In this document: positions 26,033 to 37,692 of the stretch, piece after piece
How positions within the stretch are numbered: the first letter of the stretch is position 1
Layout of the letters: each line of letters opens with the position of its first letter
From: Diaporthe sp. PMI_573
Lineage: Eukaryota; Ascomycota; Sordariomycetes; Diaporthales; Diaporthaceae
Length of the DNA: 64,000 bases
Assembly (NCBI GenBank): GCA_021399435.1
Contig: JAJTUP010000023.1
Location: 434,001-498,000, forward strand
Reading direction: 5' to 3'
The notes under the pieces: generated by a model
Database searches by the model: none
Told to the model about the DNA's origin: nothing
What the model saw: only the letters and a program-made list of their open reading frames with translations
Position numbers and translations under genes: made by a program

Positions 26033-27060
26033 CTAGACTCGTTCAACTGATCCCATTCCCATGGTGACGACCTGGGCACTGAAAACTGTTCTCCCTACAC
26101 TGATTATGTTGTCATTCAGGATAAACAGAGAAAGAGAGAAAGCTCTCCGTCCCGGATGGTGACCTTGATCCACCATATTGAAGACATTCTCAATTGGATC
26201 CGGCACAATGAAAACCACTCTTCCTGGAAGTGGCTCCCTAAAACTTTATGATTCAAATTTAACTGGGAGAGGTGGGGTCTCTGTGGCACAATACGCAATC
26301 TCTGTTGACACCATCGGAAGGAGCTTGCATGTGCTCATGCCACGGCTCAGAATGGGATCAGCCGTACTGTGCCATAATCAATCAGGGGATATGCTTGATT
26401 GGCTTTGCCGTCGGGGCTTCTGTGGACATTCCAACGAGCACGAATTTCCTGGTTTCTCTCTGAGGCTTCGCCGATTTAGGCAAGGGGATACAGCTTGGAT
26501 TCTCTAGGACGAGATAATAGACACTCCAGAGGCCGAGGTACTTGGAGGCGTATGCTTGAAGAACGTGATGTCTGGTGGCGTGGGGGATTGCGTGGACTCT
26601 AGAAGATCGGGGCAGAACGTTGGGTTCACATTGTAGGCGACGTCGAAGTGGACCTCGTCGTCAGAGAAGACCTTGCCGCCGAAGATAGCATTCTTGCTAA
26701 TGTTGATATTACTACCGATATGGGAGGTTATCCGGCAGGAGACTTTTCCATGGGCTGTTAACCTATAGCTGGATAGATACCAATTTGAACTCGATCACCA
26801 GATCGAACCATCGCAGAAGAAAAGCAGCGATGGGAGGATCGGTACCAGCACGATAGAAATCACAAACACAAGCGCCCTGCAAAGCAAGACATAATAACCT
26901 CAACCGTCTGCAGCCCCTTGTCGTTTGCAACAAACGTGTTATCGACCTCTTCGGCACCGCAAGCCACAAGAAGGATAGGCAGATTGGTCACTTGGCTTTC
27001 CACCCGAATTGGAGCTGTCTTCTGAACAACCTGGTTAAATAAAGGATTGGACACGCAACA
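26033..27060 (-). pseudogene. Unrecognised interrupted gene, coding-like segments
   Basis: Several minus-strand segments look like exons but do not join into a clean frame. From 5' to 3' they are as follows. About 27054-26890 contains NLPILLVACGAEEVDN. About 26885-26810 encodes a hydrophobic stretch (LVFVISIVLVPILPSLLFFC), probably a membrane segment. About 26760-26530 has strong C/G third positions and reads KVFSDDEVHFDVAYN...PTFCPDL. About 26475-26370 contains EIRARWNVHRSPDGK. About 26345-26033 ends IVPDPIENVFNMVDQGHHPG...GSVERV then stop. Single stop codons (TGA, TAA) interrupt otherwise continuous frames, and possible introns would be very short. I do not recognise the family. It could be a real multi-exon membrane or secreted protein gene that I cannot splice, or a decayed copy, possibly mutated by RIP. 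A further open segment at 27367-27564 may be its 5' part. Confidence 0.35.
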
Positions 27061-29996
27061 AGCTGGATCTCAACAAGTTCAACAATGCTCCAGACAACAG
27101 GAGGTTATTCTATAGGAGTTTATCCATGAACAGTCAGTTTATTTCCATGGATTTCAACAACAGCTGGATTCCATAATGCACGTTTCCTTCTTGCCTGTAT
27201 TGACCTGGGCGTCGCAGTCGATGGCATTTCCTTGAAACATCAGTCTAGCATCTGCTACAGCTCCTGCTACTCATGAGTTGACTATGCCCTCTGAGCGAAA
27301 ACAACATCTGCACAACTCCGCCTATATTATCAACAAATTGGTACAATTCTATTCTTCTAATAGCGCTTAATCTGCCTGTAGGAAAGTATAGATGCAGACT
27401 TTGTGCGTGATTGCGTCATATGGCACGATTATTGCGTTGCTCTCTGTGTTTACATGGCTATCAGCCATGGCATCGGGCATGATAGGTTGGTGGGCCCCAG
27501 AGAGTTTACATGATTGCAAAGTATATGTATTACCTTTGTCTTCAATATCGACAATCTTGCCCATGCCACGGCTGCATTAGGTTGCGTATAATTTCCCATT
27601 GGTGACGTTAGACAGGTATAACTTGCTTGCTTCGGAAAACAGTGGTTTCATATACAGGAAGTCAATTGTAATGACAACCAATCTATAATATGTGCACTGA
27701 TAATGATTCTCACATTTAAACTACTCCAGCCTTGGAACCGAAGATGCAATAAACTTCTTTATAAGGCTATATATCGACAAGAAATAAAACGGGGTTTCGA
27801 CCGAGCCCGATTGCGGTACCGATTTTCTTGAGATTAGACGAGCGTTGCCGTCATATCAACCACGCCCTGGGTTTTGAATGCATGAAGAGGTGCCGGGCTG
27901 GAGGCAAGGTGTCAAAGACAACGCTCAGCTGTCTGGGCCGTCGGACTAAACGCACGCAAGGCCCATTGACTAGGCCTATCCACATAGTCCTTTCACTAGG
28001 CCTCATCTTATGGCTTATTCTTGGCCGCCCAGTGGTCTACTTAAGATGTGGCGGGCGATTGTAGCTTCAACAGGTACCCTCTCCTTCTTTTACCTGGCAA
28101 CTTAGTTGCAAATCAACATTCCTTCACAAGCGACCTGCGCCTGTCTGCCATAAGACATGAGGACTGTGGCAGGGGTCGACTGGGACTGGCAAAATGTGCG
28201 ATGTTTGTATTCGAAGTGGGCGTGGTGGCTAGATTCTGACTGTAGAAGGGCTAGAAGGCACCCTTTAAGTAAAAGTATACGGGACCCCGGTATTCACTGC
28301 CACAAGGACCGTCTCAGCAGGCAGATTCCTGTCCATGGACGAAACTGAGGGATATACGGAAGGGAGCCCATGGTTCTTGCTCGTGGCTGTCAAGAAAACC
28401 AATGTGATGTTGGATGGAATCGTAGACAGGCTGCAATTGTATGAGAGATATTCTAATCCTAGCACTGTGTAGCACTCCATCCACCATCAGTCTGTGCTAT
28501 AGAAAGGTGGACCCGGGGGAGGGGCCACCTAATGCCCGGATAACGCCTGGGGCAATTGCAGATCAACCAGCATTGACAGTCAACATGTCTTCTGCGCCAG
28601 GATGCCAAAATCTTATCTTACGTTGTCAGTCCTCTATTCAGGGGTTACTACTGCGCTGGTTCGACAGCGAGCACTTCCCAGGTGGTTCACTACATAGATA
28701 GATGCCGTGGCCGCGTAACAATACCCGAGCAGAGCTCGTATTCTATCAATTACGTGCCTCACATTGGGCACAGCACTTGACGTTGATTGACATGAGAGGA
28801 CTGACCAGCGAGGAGCCCAGAGTCTCGCAAGCTTGCAGCTCAATATGGAGCTACCAGCACGTAGAAGAAAAACCGGCGATGATATTTTTTTTTATCTACG
28901 TCGCGAAGACATCCTCAATATCCGGAGCTCCTTGTGGAGTCGCAGGAACCAAGCATTACGGGTGGAACGCAGGATGCATGCCCTCCCTCGCCTAGACAAA
29001 ATGCAGACGTCTGTCTGCCAACTCACCTGACAGGGCGCCGATCCGCGCATTGGGTGGGGAACCCAGATGCTTCAGGGAGAAAAGATATCGGCAGCGATCC
29101 CCAGGCGGCGCCGGCGACGCGTGATATGGTTGCATGAACCTGCGATATCATATCAGGGCCCCCCGATGGCGGGCGGGCGGGCAGAGCGGGATGCGTTGTC
29201 GTTGTTGGGTGGGGCATGACTCGGCCAGCGATGTGCGCAACGCACGTCGGCCGATATGTCGCGATCGAAGGGCCCCACCGAATGGGGGAACAGTGAGGGG
29301 GGGGATTGTCCTTCTTTCATGGCGAGGGTGACGATAGCCTCGGAAATTCAAGAGTCAGAATCGCACTCTTGGCTTGGATATATACGTGTTTGTTGGATTT
29401 GATGAGAAAAGGGCGCAGCTGGCCTGGTCCCGGGGGAGTGGCCCAGCCGTGCTGGTGACTGAAACCAGGGGGCTTCCCGCGCCGGGCTGCTGTCGCAGGG
29501 TTTCCGCGGTATGTGTGTGCCGTGAGTGTGGTGGGATCGATCAGGACGGCCGCTGTTCAAATATGATACGTAACTTTCCCGGCCCAAAAGCCACAAGCAC
29601 GTCCAGGGGCTGAGAATAATGCGTAATTCTGAAATATACGGCTGACGGGTCGTCGGCCAATACAACCTCACTTCTGTGGGCCCCTGCCCCCCCGACCTGG
29701 TTGTCAATCCGGCGGCCAGCGCGGCCAGGTCAGCGCAGATCAGTGCTATTCCTGGGCGTCGGAATGACCTCTCACCTATAATTGAAACTCAGGGCTTCTT
29801 TGTTCACTTGCTTTTCCTCATCGTATCCTCACCGCCGTCAAAGCTCGCAAAACACTGCAGCCTAAAAAAACCAAAAAAAACGTCGTACTCGAGACATTAG
29901 CCATCTTTCTTATCGCTAGGGCGTCGTAATACTATTGACTTTTCTAAATTCCCCCTCTCTGTCTTGTGCGTGCACCACTTCGAGTTCACCCGCACA
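27061..29996. other. A+T-richer intergenic region upstream of the MscL-like gene
   Basis: I see no complete gene. The left part (27.1-27.8 kb) is visibly A+T-rich with short open frames. The segment 27367-27564 (minus) is open and could belong to the interrupted gene to its left. Copy B of the dispersed repeat lies at 28163-28286. The last 300 bp before 29997 is a C/T-rich promoter-like stretch with an A-run at about 29865-29880. Confidence 0.45.
28163..28286 (+). repeat. Dispersed repeat, copy B
   Basis: Second copy of the element at 25624-25742, same orientation, about 2.5 kb away. It differs by scattered substitutions and short indels. Outside the aligned core the flanks diverge, so this is a short dispersed element or a fragment of a larger one. 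Confidence 0.75.
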
Positions 29997-30828
29997 ATGC
30001 CTCGATTCGGCTTGATTCGTCTCGGCGATGACGACCAGGAGGAAGAGACGCTCCTCGAGTACGGCCAGAAGAAGACGCGCCGCATAGTGGGTGGTTTCTT
30101 GGACTTTGCCACTCAGGGCAACATCCTCGAGATCGCTTTTGGGCTGATGTAGGTCCCACGTAGCTAGCACCTTCACTCCCTCCACCACCAGCATAGATAC
30201 CCACAGTGCCCGGGTTAGAGGCGAGTGCAACAGTGGAGGGAAAAAGCCACGGTCCAACCGGCAAGGCACAGGGGATCCAAAGTGCCAGCAGAAAAGAAGC
30301 CACCACTCAAGCACACCGCCCACCTGAGCCAGTCCCATGCTGACCAAGCCCCAAACAGCGTTGCAGCAGCCTTCACAAACGTAGTAACGAGCTTCATCAG
30401 CGACATCCTGCTGCCGCCCCTCTCAGTCCTCCTCCCGCTCAACGCGAACCTGGACCTCAAGTTCGCGGTGCTGCAGGCCGGGCCCGGCCTCCACGACCTG
30501 CCCCACGGCTACCGCACCATCGAGCAGGCGCAGTCCGACGGCGCCGTCGTCATGGCGTACGGCGTGTTTCTCAACAAGACGCTCAACTTCATCGGCCTCG
30601 GTACAGCGCTGTACGCCCTGGCCGGGCTGTACCAGTATCTCAGCAAGGACCCTATTATTAAGCACATGGTCAAGTGTCGGTATTGTCGAAAGAACATTAA
30701 TGAAAAGGTGAGTGTTTTCTTTGTGGGCCCATCGATGTGTCTACTGACGCTCGTGACGATAGTCTCTGCGGTGTGTCAACTGCACCAGTTGGTTGGATGG
30801 GCGCGAGGAAAACATGCGGGTGCGATGA
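29997..30828 (+). CDS. mscL: MscL-type large-conductance mechanosensitive channel, fungal
   Basis: Three exons, 29997..30148, 30359..30707 and 30763..30828, give 188 aa with consistent phases. MscL channels open under membrane tension and release osmolytes during hypo-osmotic shock. Bacterial-type features are the amphipathic start before the first helix (VGGFLDFATQGNILEIAFGL), TM1 in exon 2 (IVAAAFTNVVTSFISDILLPP, the usual MscL order) and TM2 (KTLNFIGLGTALYALAGLY). A charged cytoplasmic tail follows. The fungal extension has two Cys pairs, CRYC at the end of exon 2 and CVNC in exon 3, spaced like a small zinc ribbon. Intron 1 is 210 bp with a GCTGAC branch, and its donor is GTAGGT. Intron 2 is 55 bp with GTGAGT. 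The stop lies at 30826-30828. The start context CACAATGC is acceptable. The protein is slightly longer than bacterial MscL (about 136 aa) because of the acidic N-terminus and the Cys tail. It could sit in the plasma or an internal membrane; the sequence does not show which. Confidence 0.9.
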
Positions 30829-31265
30829 TTCCAGTCTGTGAACATATGTCACCATGTAGCCATCAAACCAGCATGACCAATCTTCAACACATCAGCGAGC
30901 GAGCATTTCTCTTTCTAGACAGCATGGCGGGCGTAGGGGATTCTTGGCTGCTTTTGTTTCGGGTTTTTCCTTTTTTTCATGTTCGTCTTGAAACGTCGAG
31001 TCCCAATTCATATTCACTGTTTTCCATACATCGTCATCTCCACTTTCGGAACCAACCACCCACCAATCCACCATCCAACCCCCTCCAAAACCCCGTAACT
31101 TTTTCCATCCCAACATAGAGGTAGACATTATTGTACAACGTGGATTTCAAAAACGCAAACCCCCTTGAGAGAAGAGACGTGGGAAACAAAGCGTGACGTC
31201 ATGTGCACAGAGGCCGGAGCTGCTGGGTCCTGTCCGGGCCTTCACCGTGCCCCCAATCATTCAAT
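30829..31265. other. Convergent 3' intergenic spacer
   Basis: 437 bp between the stop codons of two converging genes (MscL-like plus, Bud3 minus). It holds both 3' UTRs. T-rich and CCA-rich stretches are present, but no gene. Confidence 0.7.
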
Positions 31266-34200
31266 TCAGTCATCCCTGCCCCCACCGCCCTTGAGCAACG
31301 ACCGGAGGCTGACAATCTCCCTCCTAAGCCTGGCGTTCTCCTTCTTGACGTACGCCGTCTCCTCGCTCGTGTCCTTGAGCCTGGTGACGAGCTCCTCCCT
31401 GTCCTCCCGGCCCTTGCCCCTGATGGCCTTGACGATCTTGCCGAGCTCCGTGTTGAACTTCTCGTACAGCAGCTCGTTCTCCGCCGTCGCCTCCTTGTAC
31501 AGCTGGTCGATGGCCTTGACCTTTGCCTCGCTCGCCTTGAGCGACGCCTCCATGTCCTCCTTGATCGCCCTCTGCCGCCCGTCCAGCTCCTGCAGCACCT
31601 GCGGTATCCGCTCGTCCAGCGCTTTCATAGACGCTGACAGCCTGCGGAGGTCGCCCGTGGCGGAGCGCGGCATCGTGTTGTTCACCCGGGCCATGTCGGC
31701 CGATATGCGGGACAGCTCCGTCTTCAGCCCCGAGTCGACGTCCTCTATCGCCTTCTTCTCCGTCTCCAGGCGCTCCCTGAGCTTCTGCGGGGACTGCAGT
31801 TTCAGCCTCTGGGTCGAGGACCGGCCCACGGTAGGGGTCGAGCGAGAGAAGTCGTTGGTTGTCGGACTGAACACGCCAGCCATGGGTAGTCGGGAAGGTT
31901 TGAGCGATGGGATGTGGGAAGACGACAGCGTCTTTGCGTGTTTCCTGCGTAGCGAGGACCCCGTCGATGGAGGCTGAGGAGGCTGAGGAGTTGAGAACAT
32001 GCTTTGGAATGGCTCCGTGGCGGGGTTCTCTTTCTGCCGTGGCGAACGCAGACTTTGAGATTGGGGTGTGACTGGGATCTTGCTGGTGGGTGGCGGGCTG
32101 GGTTTCGGGCTTGGTTTCGGGCTTGGTTTCGGGCTTGGTTTTGTTTTGATAGGGCTCGTCGGTATCTTGGATGCTGGCACTGGAATCCGAGGCGGCGCCG
32201 CGTTGACCTTTTCGGAAGTCTTCTTGGTGACATTCAAGGGCATCATTGGTGGAGCTTCCGGGGTGGTGAGCTCCATGAGGTTCTTGAGGTCCGAGAGCGA
32301 GCTTCTTCGCTTCTTCTTGGGAGATTTTGGCGGCTCAAGCATCTCGGTCTCTGGTTCTCCTATTGTTTCCAAGCCGGACTCAAGACGGTGTGAACTTCCT
32401 GGGCGATGTGTGTTTGGTGGCCGTACCTGCATGTCATCAAACGCACCAGCAACCCGGGGCCTATCTCGAGAACCTGGCCGTCTGAGCTTGTTTGGTATTG
32501 AGGGCACGCCGATGTCGATTGACTTCGACCGATTGATTGCAGACCTGCCCAGGCTCGAGCTGTCCCCTGTCGCTGGGTGTCGCCCATGCTTGCTCAGGGT
32601 CCGCCACACCGAAGGGCGATCCCCGTCGTTCTTGCTGTTCTGCCTGAGGAGGTTGTCAAAGCCAAACTTGCGTCTGAGAGAAGATGTGTTCGAAGTCAGT
32701 GACCCAGCCGACTTGTAGCTGTGATATGGCGAATTCGAAGCCTCGTAGGCTAATGTGCGCTCAAACGAGCTGGCGAGTGCGGCCAGAGGATCCTCGAATA
32801 TTCGGTCACAGTCTTCCACGAGGCGGTCAAGAAGATTGATATAGTTGTGAGCGCTGCCATCGTCGACCAGGAGCTCCGCGAAGGCAACAGTCAAAGCGCC
32901 GCGATCGCTGTCGTTGCTACAGCCTTCGAGCAAATCCTCAAGTAGCTTAATCAGCGCGGTGAATGCCCTCCGGTTTTGTGGCGCCATCTCGTTGAAGAGA
33001 TAACGGACGAAATCGCCAAATTCGCCCGGTACTTGCTTGCTTGCCCGTTCTAGAAGTAAGTTCAAGTGCTGGGTGGACATGACAGACCCCATCTGTTCTC
33101 GCCATGCAATACGCACAAACTTCTCGAAGGCCACAAAGACGGTCTCGGAACTGACTTCGGAAGACGACTCCAAGTCGAAGGGGCTCTCGATCAAACGATT
33201 GTATAGGTCATTGACGATCAGCTCATCAGCCGTAGACCTGTTCATCAACAGCCGGCCAATGAATTGACCTTTGCGCGATTGTAACACGGCGACATATCCG
33301 GTGAAAGTTTGCTCTAGTCGCACCAGAGGGTTGTCAGGCCGGTCATCATCGCCGGCAACACCAATAGTGTCCCGGCTGCCGCGGCTTCTTATGGAGTCGA
33401 CAAGGGATTCTTTGGAACTGCCTGCTCGGGCAATTAGTGGCGGGGGGCTGAGCAGGCCGGCACGCTGCTGTTTTGGTGGGCTTGTCGAAGTAACGTCAGA
33501 CGTGCTACCGCTGAGGAGACTTGACAGCATCTTGACAGGAGATGAGCGCAGGAAAGACATCGACTTTTGCTCTCTCGAGCTGAAGCTCAAGGTCCTCGCG
33601 ATCTTGGAGTAGTAGGACACTATGGCCGGAGCCAGCCGATAATTGGAGGTATTGAATTGGGTGCTGAGCAGTTGGATGACTGTCTTAACGTCAGCGCGGG
33701 AGGAGAAACGTGGGTCTTGACACCAGGCAACTTACATCGCCTGGAAAGCGTGGGCAACAGGTCTTCCAGAGCAACATCATCGGTGTACTGCTTGCCATTC
33801 AGGCCCAGTGTAGTCATGCGCAGGCGTTTTAGGCTCCCACTCCGGACCTCGGTCACGATTTCGACTCCATAATGCCCAACTGGATGCCCCTTAGTGCCCT
33901 TCTCGTTATCGACCACGATTCGAATAGGAGCAGGTTCCCTGCGGCCTTCGACGAGCTGTTCTGCAGCCTCCTGAAACACTGCGGCGTGCATGCCGAGACT
34001 GTTCTCGGGCAGCCTTACAGACCGGAGCGTCCAAACAGGAGCCTCGCGTTCTTGTTCCGAGAAGCGGCCTTCGATGCGGGCTTTGACGATCTCTTCGCTC
34101 AGTTTCCCAGCCTTACTCTCGAAGTTCTCATGGAGTATGAAACAGCGCGAGGTTATTGCCCTGCTCGCCCCTTCGCCAGCCTGGGCTGCCTTCATCTCCT

Positions 34201-35992
34201 GTGTGGATGTCATCCACAGCAACCGACCGTCTTCTGACTCTGTGAACCGAACATCGCCGAGATTGTGCCACCCCATGAACGCAAGCTCGTAGGACCCTTG
34301 ACCACCTGCCGCATGGGTCATTGACGCGAGGAGCCCAGCCGCAGAGGGCCTGTCGATCTCTCGGATGAGCTCTTTACCAGTCGGACTGGAGGTTGACATC
34401 TTTGTGACCAAAGCCACGCAATCGGAAAAGAGCAAAAGGATGCCGCCTATGTCGTTGGCGCCGAGCTGTGGCGAGTCGACGTTGTAAGGTGGCGCAAGCT
34501 CGGCGACATCGATGGCTGTAACCAGGCGACCTTGTGGCTCTAGGTCAAGTGGCCAGCTTTCGATCATATTTCGGAGGCGATTCGTGACATGTGGCTTATC
34601 TACCAGTGGCTCGTCCATGGAGCAGATGTTGGTGATGATGTCTCTGGCCTTGAGCATGAGTTGCAGGGCAGGATGTGTGATGGGTATGCAGCCCACAATC
34701 TGATCGATGAGAAGGCTGTACCGAGGCAGGCGCTGCACGGGCTCAATCAAGATGGAGCGAATTGTCTGTTCTCCTTTTTGGGCGACCCTCTGTCGGAAGC
34801 TGGACTGCTTGTCCAAGAAGCTGTTCAGAAGCTGCGGGAAGTGCTGGCTCGCCCGGATGTAATCCTGATAGCTCTCGGTGAACTTGGGGAACCACTCGAC
34901 GAAGAGCCTGGCAACAGCGAGAGCGCCGCTGGGGTCTTTCGATCTCATCGAGCCGCCCACCCTGGTAACACTCCCATGAGATGATTGCAAATCTTTCGAG
35001 GCATCTTCCTCCGTCTCGTCCATGACCCTGCGGAGCTCCTGCATGAACGCCGAGTTGAGCTGCAAGATGGAGGAGGACGACTTGGGGAAGAGCTTGTCGA
35101 CATCCTCTTGGGTCGGGCTCAGGCTTCCAGGTGGGCGGCTCTTGGCGGTTTGGCGAAAGTCATCGGCAATGTGCTTGACTAGCTCGTTCAACTTCGAAAC
35201 GTAGCGCTCTTCTGTCTCGACCAGCTCGACCAGTTTCATACGGAGGTCTTCCTTCTGATCCCTGGAGAACGACTTGCCCCTGTTCAGCGAGGTCGGTTTG
35301 GATGGAGCCCTCCTTAACCTGGATGTTGGCAGAAACACGGGCTCCCCCCAAAGCCTGACCAGTGGCGTGTAGCTGCCATACTGGCGAAGGGTTGGGTCTA
35401 TTAAATCGTCCTCGTCCTCAGGTACCTCCTCCAGCTCGGCGTTGTTGAGTGGGATGATGGAACCAGGTGGTAGGACGAGGTCAATGTCGACGTTGCTGAT
35501 GTGCTGGGTCTGCAGCGCTGACTGCAAGGCAGTTATTACCTGATTTGTGTTGTCGGACTTTGTCATATCCTGGGTAAGATTAGCTGCATGTTGTTCGCTG
35601 AACAAGGCCGGGGCCGAGCCAGGGCGTTGGCCTTTCGGGCCGGGGTACTGCTTCCTCAGGTGAGTCTTGACGGCCTCGGGCAGCTCGGTGAAGTACTTGA
35701 AGAGGCCAAAGGCGAGGCCCCGCCATGTCTCGTCGCCCTGGAACTCGCGTGGCAAGTGGCCGACCACGCCATAGAAGGGTGAATTTGGGGATATGGTTAT
35801 GCGCGGGTAGGACTGCAGGCCGGCGGGACTGAAGACATGGACCTGGATGCGCGAGGAGTTGTGGGTGTAGTTGGCGGTGGTAGATGGGCCGTGGAATATT
35901 AAGAAAGGAAGGTCTCCCAGCAGAGGGTCGTAGGCGTAGTAAAGAGTGACATTCCCTGGCGTCAGGGCCAGCTCATCGGTGACTCGAACCAT
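31266..35992 (-). CDS. BUD3: Bud3-type RhoGEF (septation landmark protein)
   Basis: Two exons, 35992..33736 and 33619..31266, total 1536 aa. The donor GTAAGT at 33735 (phase 1) and acceptor CATAG at 33620 join LSRR to L-SYYSKIARTLSF. The N-terminal 180 residues (MVRVTDELALTPGNV..., PREFQGDE) are typical of filamentous fungal Bud3. A Dbl-homology domain spans about residues 245-490, with VETEERYVSKLNELV in its first helix and ILIEPVQRLPRYSLLIDQI in the conserved core. I see no PH domain in the usual place, as in Bud3. Later come a helical region (about 800-1000), a long basic Ser/Pro linker with SPKP repeats, and a C-terminal coiled coil (about 1390-1530). In related fungi Bud3 activates the GTPase Rho4 to place the septal actomyosin ring. 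The length is close to yeast and Neurospora Bud3. The start is good (AACC ATGG). Confidence 0.9.
32095..32142 (-). repeat. Coding 12-bp tandem repeat (Lys-Pro-Ser-Pro)
   Basis: Four units of GGTTTCGGGCTT (plus strand) inside the Bud3 gene encode a KPSP run on the minus strand. It lies in a disordered basic linker and keeps the reading frame, so its length may vary between strains. Confidence 0.85.
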
Positions 35993-37692
35993 GGTCGATC
36001 AATGGGCCTGTGGCATGGTCCGCCCGACTTGCGCGGATCAGAGCAGAGAGACGACAAGCAACGGCGGTCGAGGTGGTCGAGGGGGCCTGAAGAAGCTTGA
36101 GAGAAGATGAGACGAGGAGCAGGCCGATCGGGAGGCCAGAGAAGTCGGTGGCGTGAAGACGGACACCTCAACACGAGGAAGAAGAAGGAAAAAACAAGCT
36201 CAGACGAGATGGTCCAATGGCACGGCAGCGTTGAGATGCGGCAGTCTGCAGTAGCACCGGCCTCTGTTGTCTGGCGACACCACGAGCAGAGATACGCGAC
36301 CGACCGACTGTCTCGCGGCTAAAACAAGTTCCAGAGGTGCACCAGGCCAAGCTGCAGCCACCAAGCTGGCTGTGGTGGTGGCGGCGGCGTGGACGTGTCC
36401 GAGAGTGGGAGGTCAAAGGCCGAGACAAAGTAAACAATGGGTTGCGCTGCAGCGCTGAGTGGTGCAGTGCTGGCGCGGTAGGATGCGGGTGCGATTTGAT
36501 GCGATGCGACGGTGCGATAGCGACGATATGCCCTGATAAAGAGGGGACGGACACTTCAGCGAGGCCCAAGAACAACAGGAGGGTGTGATGAGTGGGTGGA
36601 CCAGGAGCAGCCAGTCGCAAAGGATTGTACGTAGATACACAAGAAGGAGAAGATGCAACCCAAAGAGACCTGCAGCAAGGACGAGCTGGTGGGTGACAGG
36701 GGTGTGGGAAGTCAAAACACGAGAGAACAAAGTTCTAGAAGTCGAGGCCGGCGTCGAGGTCGAGGACGAGGGCTCAGGACTGGGGTGGACTGGGGGTGAC
36801 GGACGGGAGGTCGGAGGAGGAGGAGTGGGAGTAACTAGGCTCTGGGCCCGTCGTGTGCAGGCATCTGGTAGGCACTGATTTGTTTTTGTTCTGCACGTGC
36901 GGTACGGTTACGGTAACGGTAACGGTAGATGCGTGCATACAAACATATGCAGGTGCGCGCAAGCCACTCAGTGCCTCGCAAACACAAACACAAAACCGGG
37001 AAGCACGGACGTGGACAACAATGATGTGATGTGTTGTGTGTTGGATTTGGCGGAGGAGAAAGTGGGCGGGTGTCTCCTCCGTGCGGGCGAGACGGGGGGT
37101 GGGAACGGCAGACGTGGGTCTGGCCTCGCAGCAGCTTGCTTCGCTGCTGGTCACTTGCCGACCGGGTTGTTTGTCAGATTTCGGATCTGAGCGGAGGGGA
37201 ACTCTGATTGATGGGCTGGTCGCTTGATCGCTCAGATGGGTCAATTAGCCCTTGTGCAGCAGTCCGGCAAAATTAATGAATTCTCCTGCAAGCTGCATCC
37301 CTCCTCCGCCGTCAGCGTCGAGGGCGCGCGCGCAGAGAGCGGAGAGCGGTGAGGTTCGACGGGCCTGTCGATGTAAACAAACCACCCTCTCTCGGCGGTC
37401 ATGTTCCAGGGTTGACCCCGCCAACGCCCGCAACGCCCGCAACGCCCGCGAACCCAGACGCGGTCTGCCCTGAAAATCCATTTGCAGGGGTCAAACCCAC
37501 GCTTGCAAGGGTTCGCGTTCTGGCACACGGTAGCGCCCAGATACCCAGGTGCTTGGGTGTGCATATCCCTGCAGCACTCCAACTGATGACCCCGTCTTCA
37601 ATCCCACACGCAACCAGGCTACAATCCCATGCTCGCCTCTCGACGACACAAGACAATACCCAACGCATCATCACCTGCCTTGACTTGCCATC
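35993..37692. other. Divergent promoter region, BUD3 and DCC1-like genes
   Basis: 1.7 kb between two divergent starts with no gene I can support. It contains purine-rich stretches near 36150-36200, a GGTAAC hexamer run at about 36903-36926 and the 9-bp tandem at 37422. Open frames here are rich in Arg/Ser/Pro and lie opposite each other on both strands. Confidence 0.6.
37422..37448. repeat. Three tandem copies of CAACGCCCG
   Basis: Three perfect 9-bp units about 245 bp upstream of the Dcc1-like start codon, in non-coding DNA. Confidence 0.85.
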
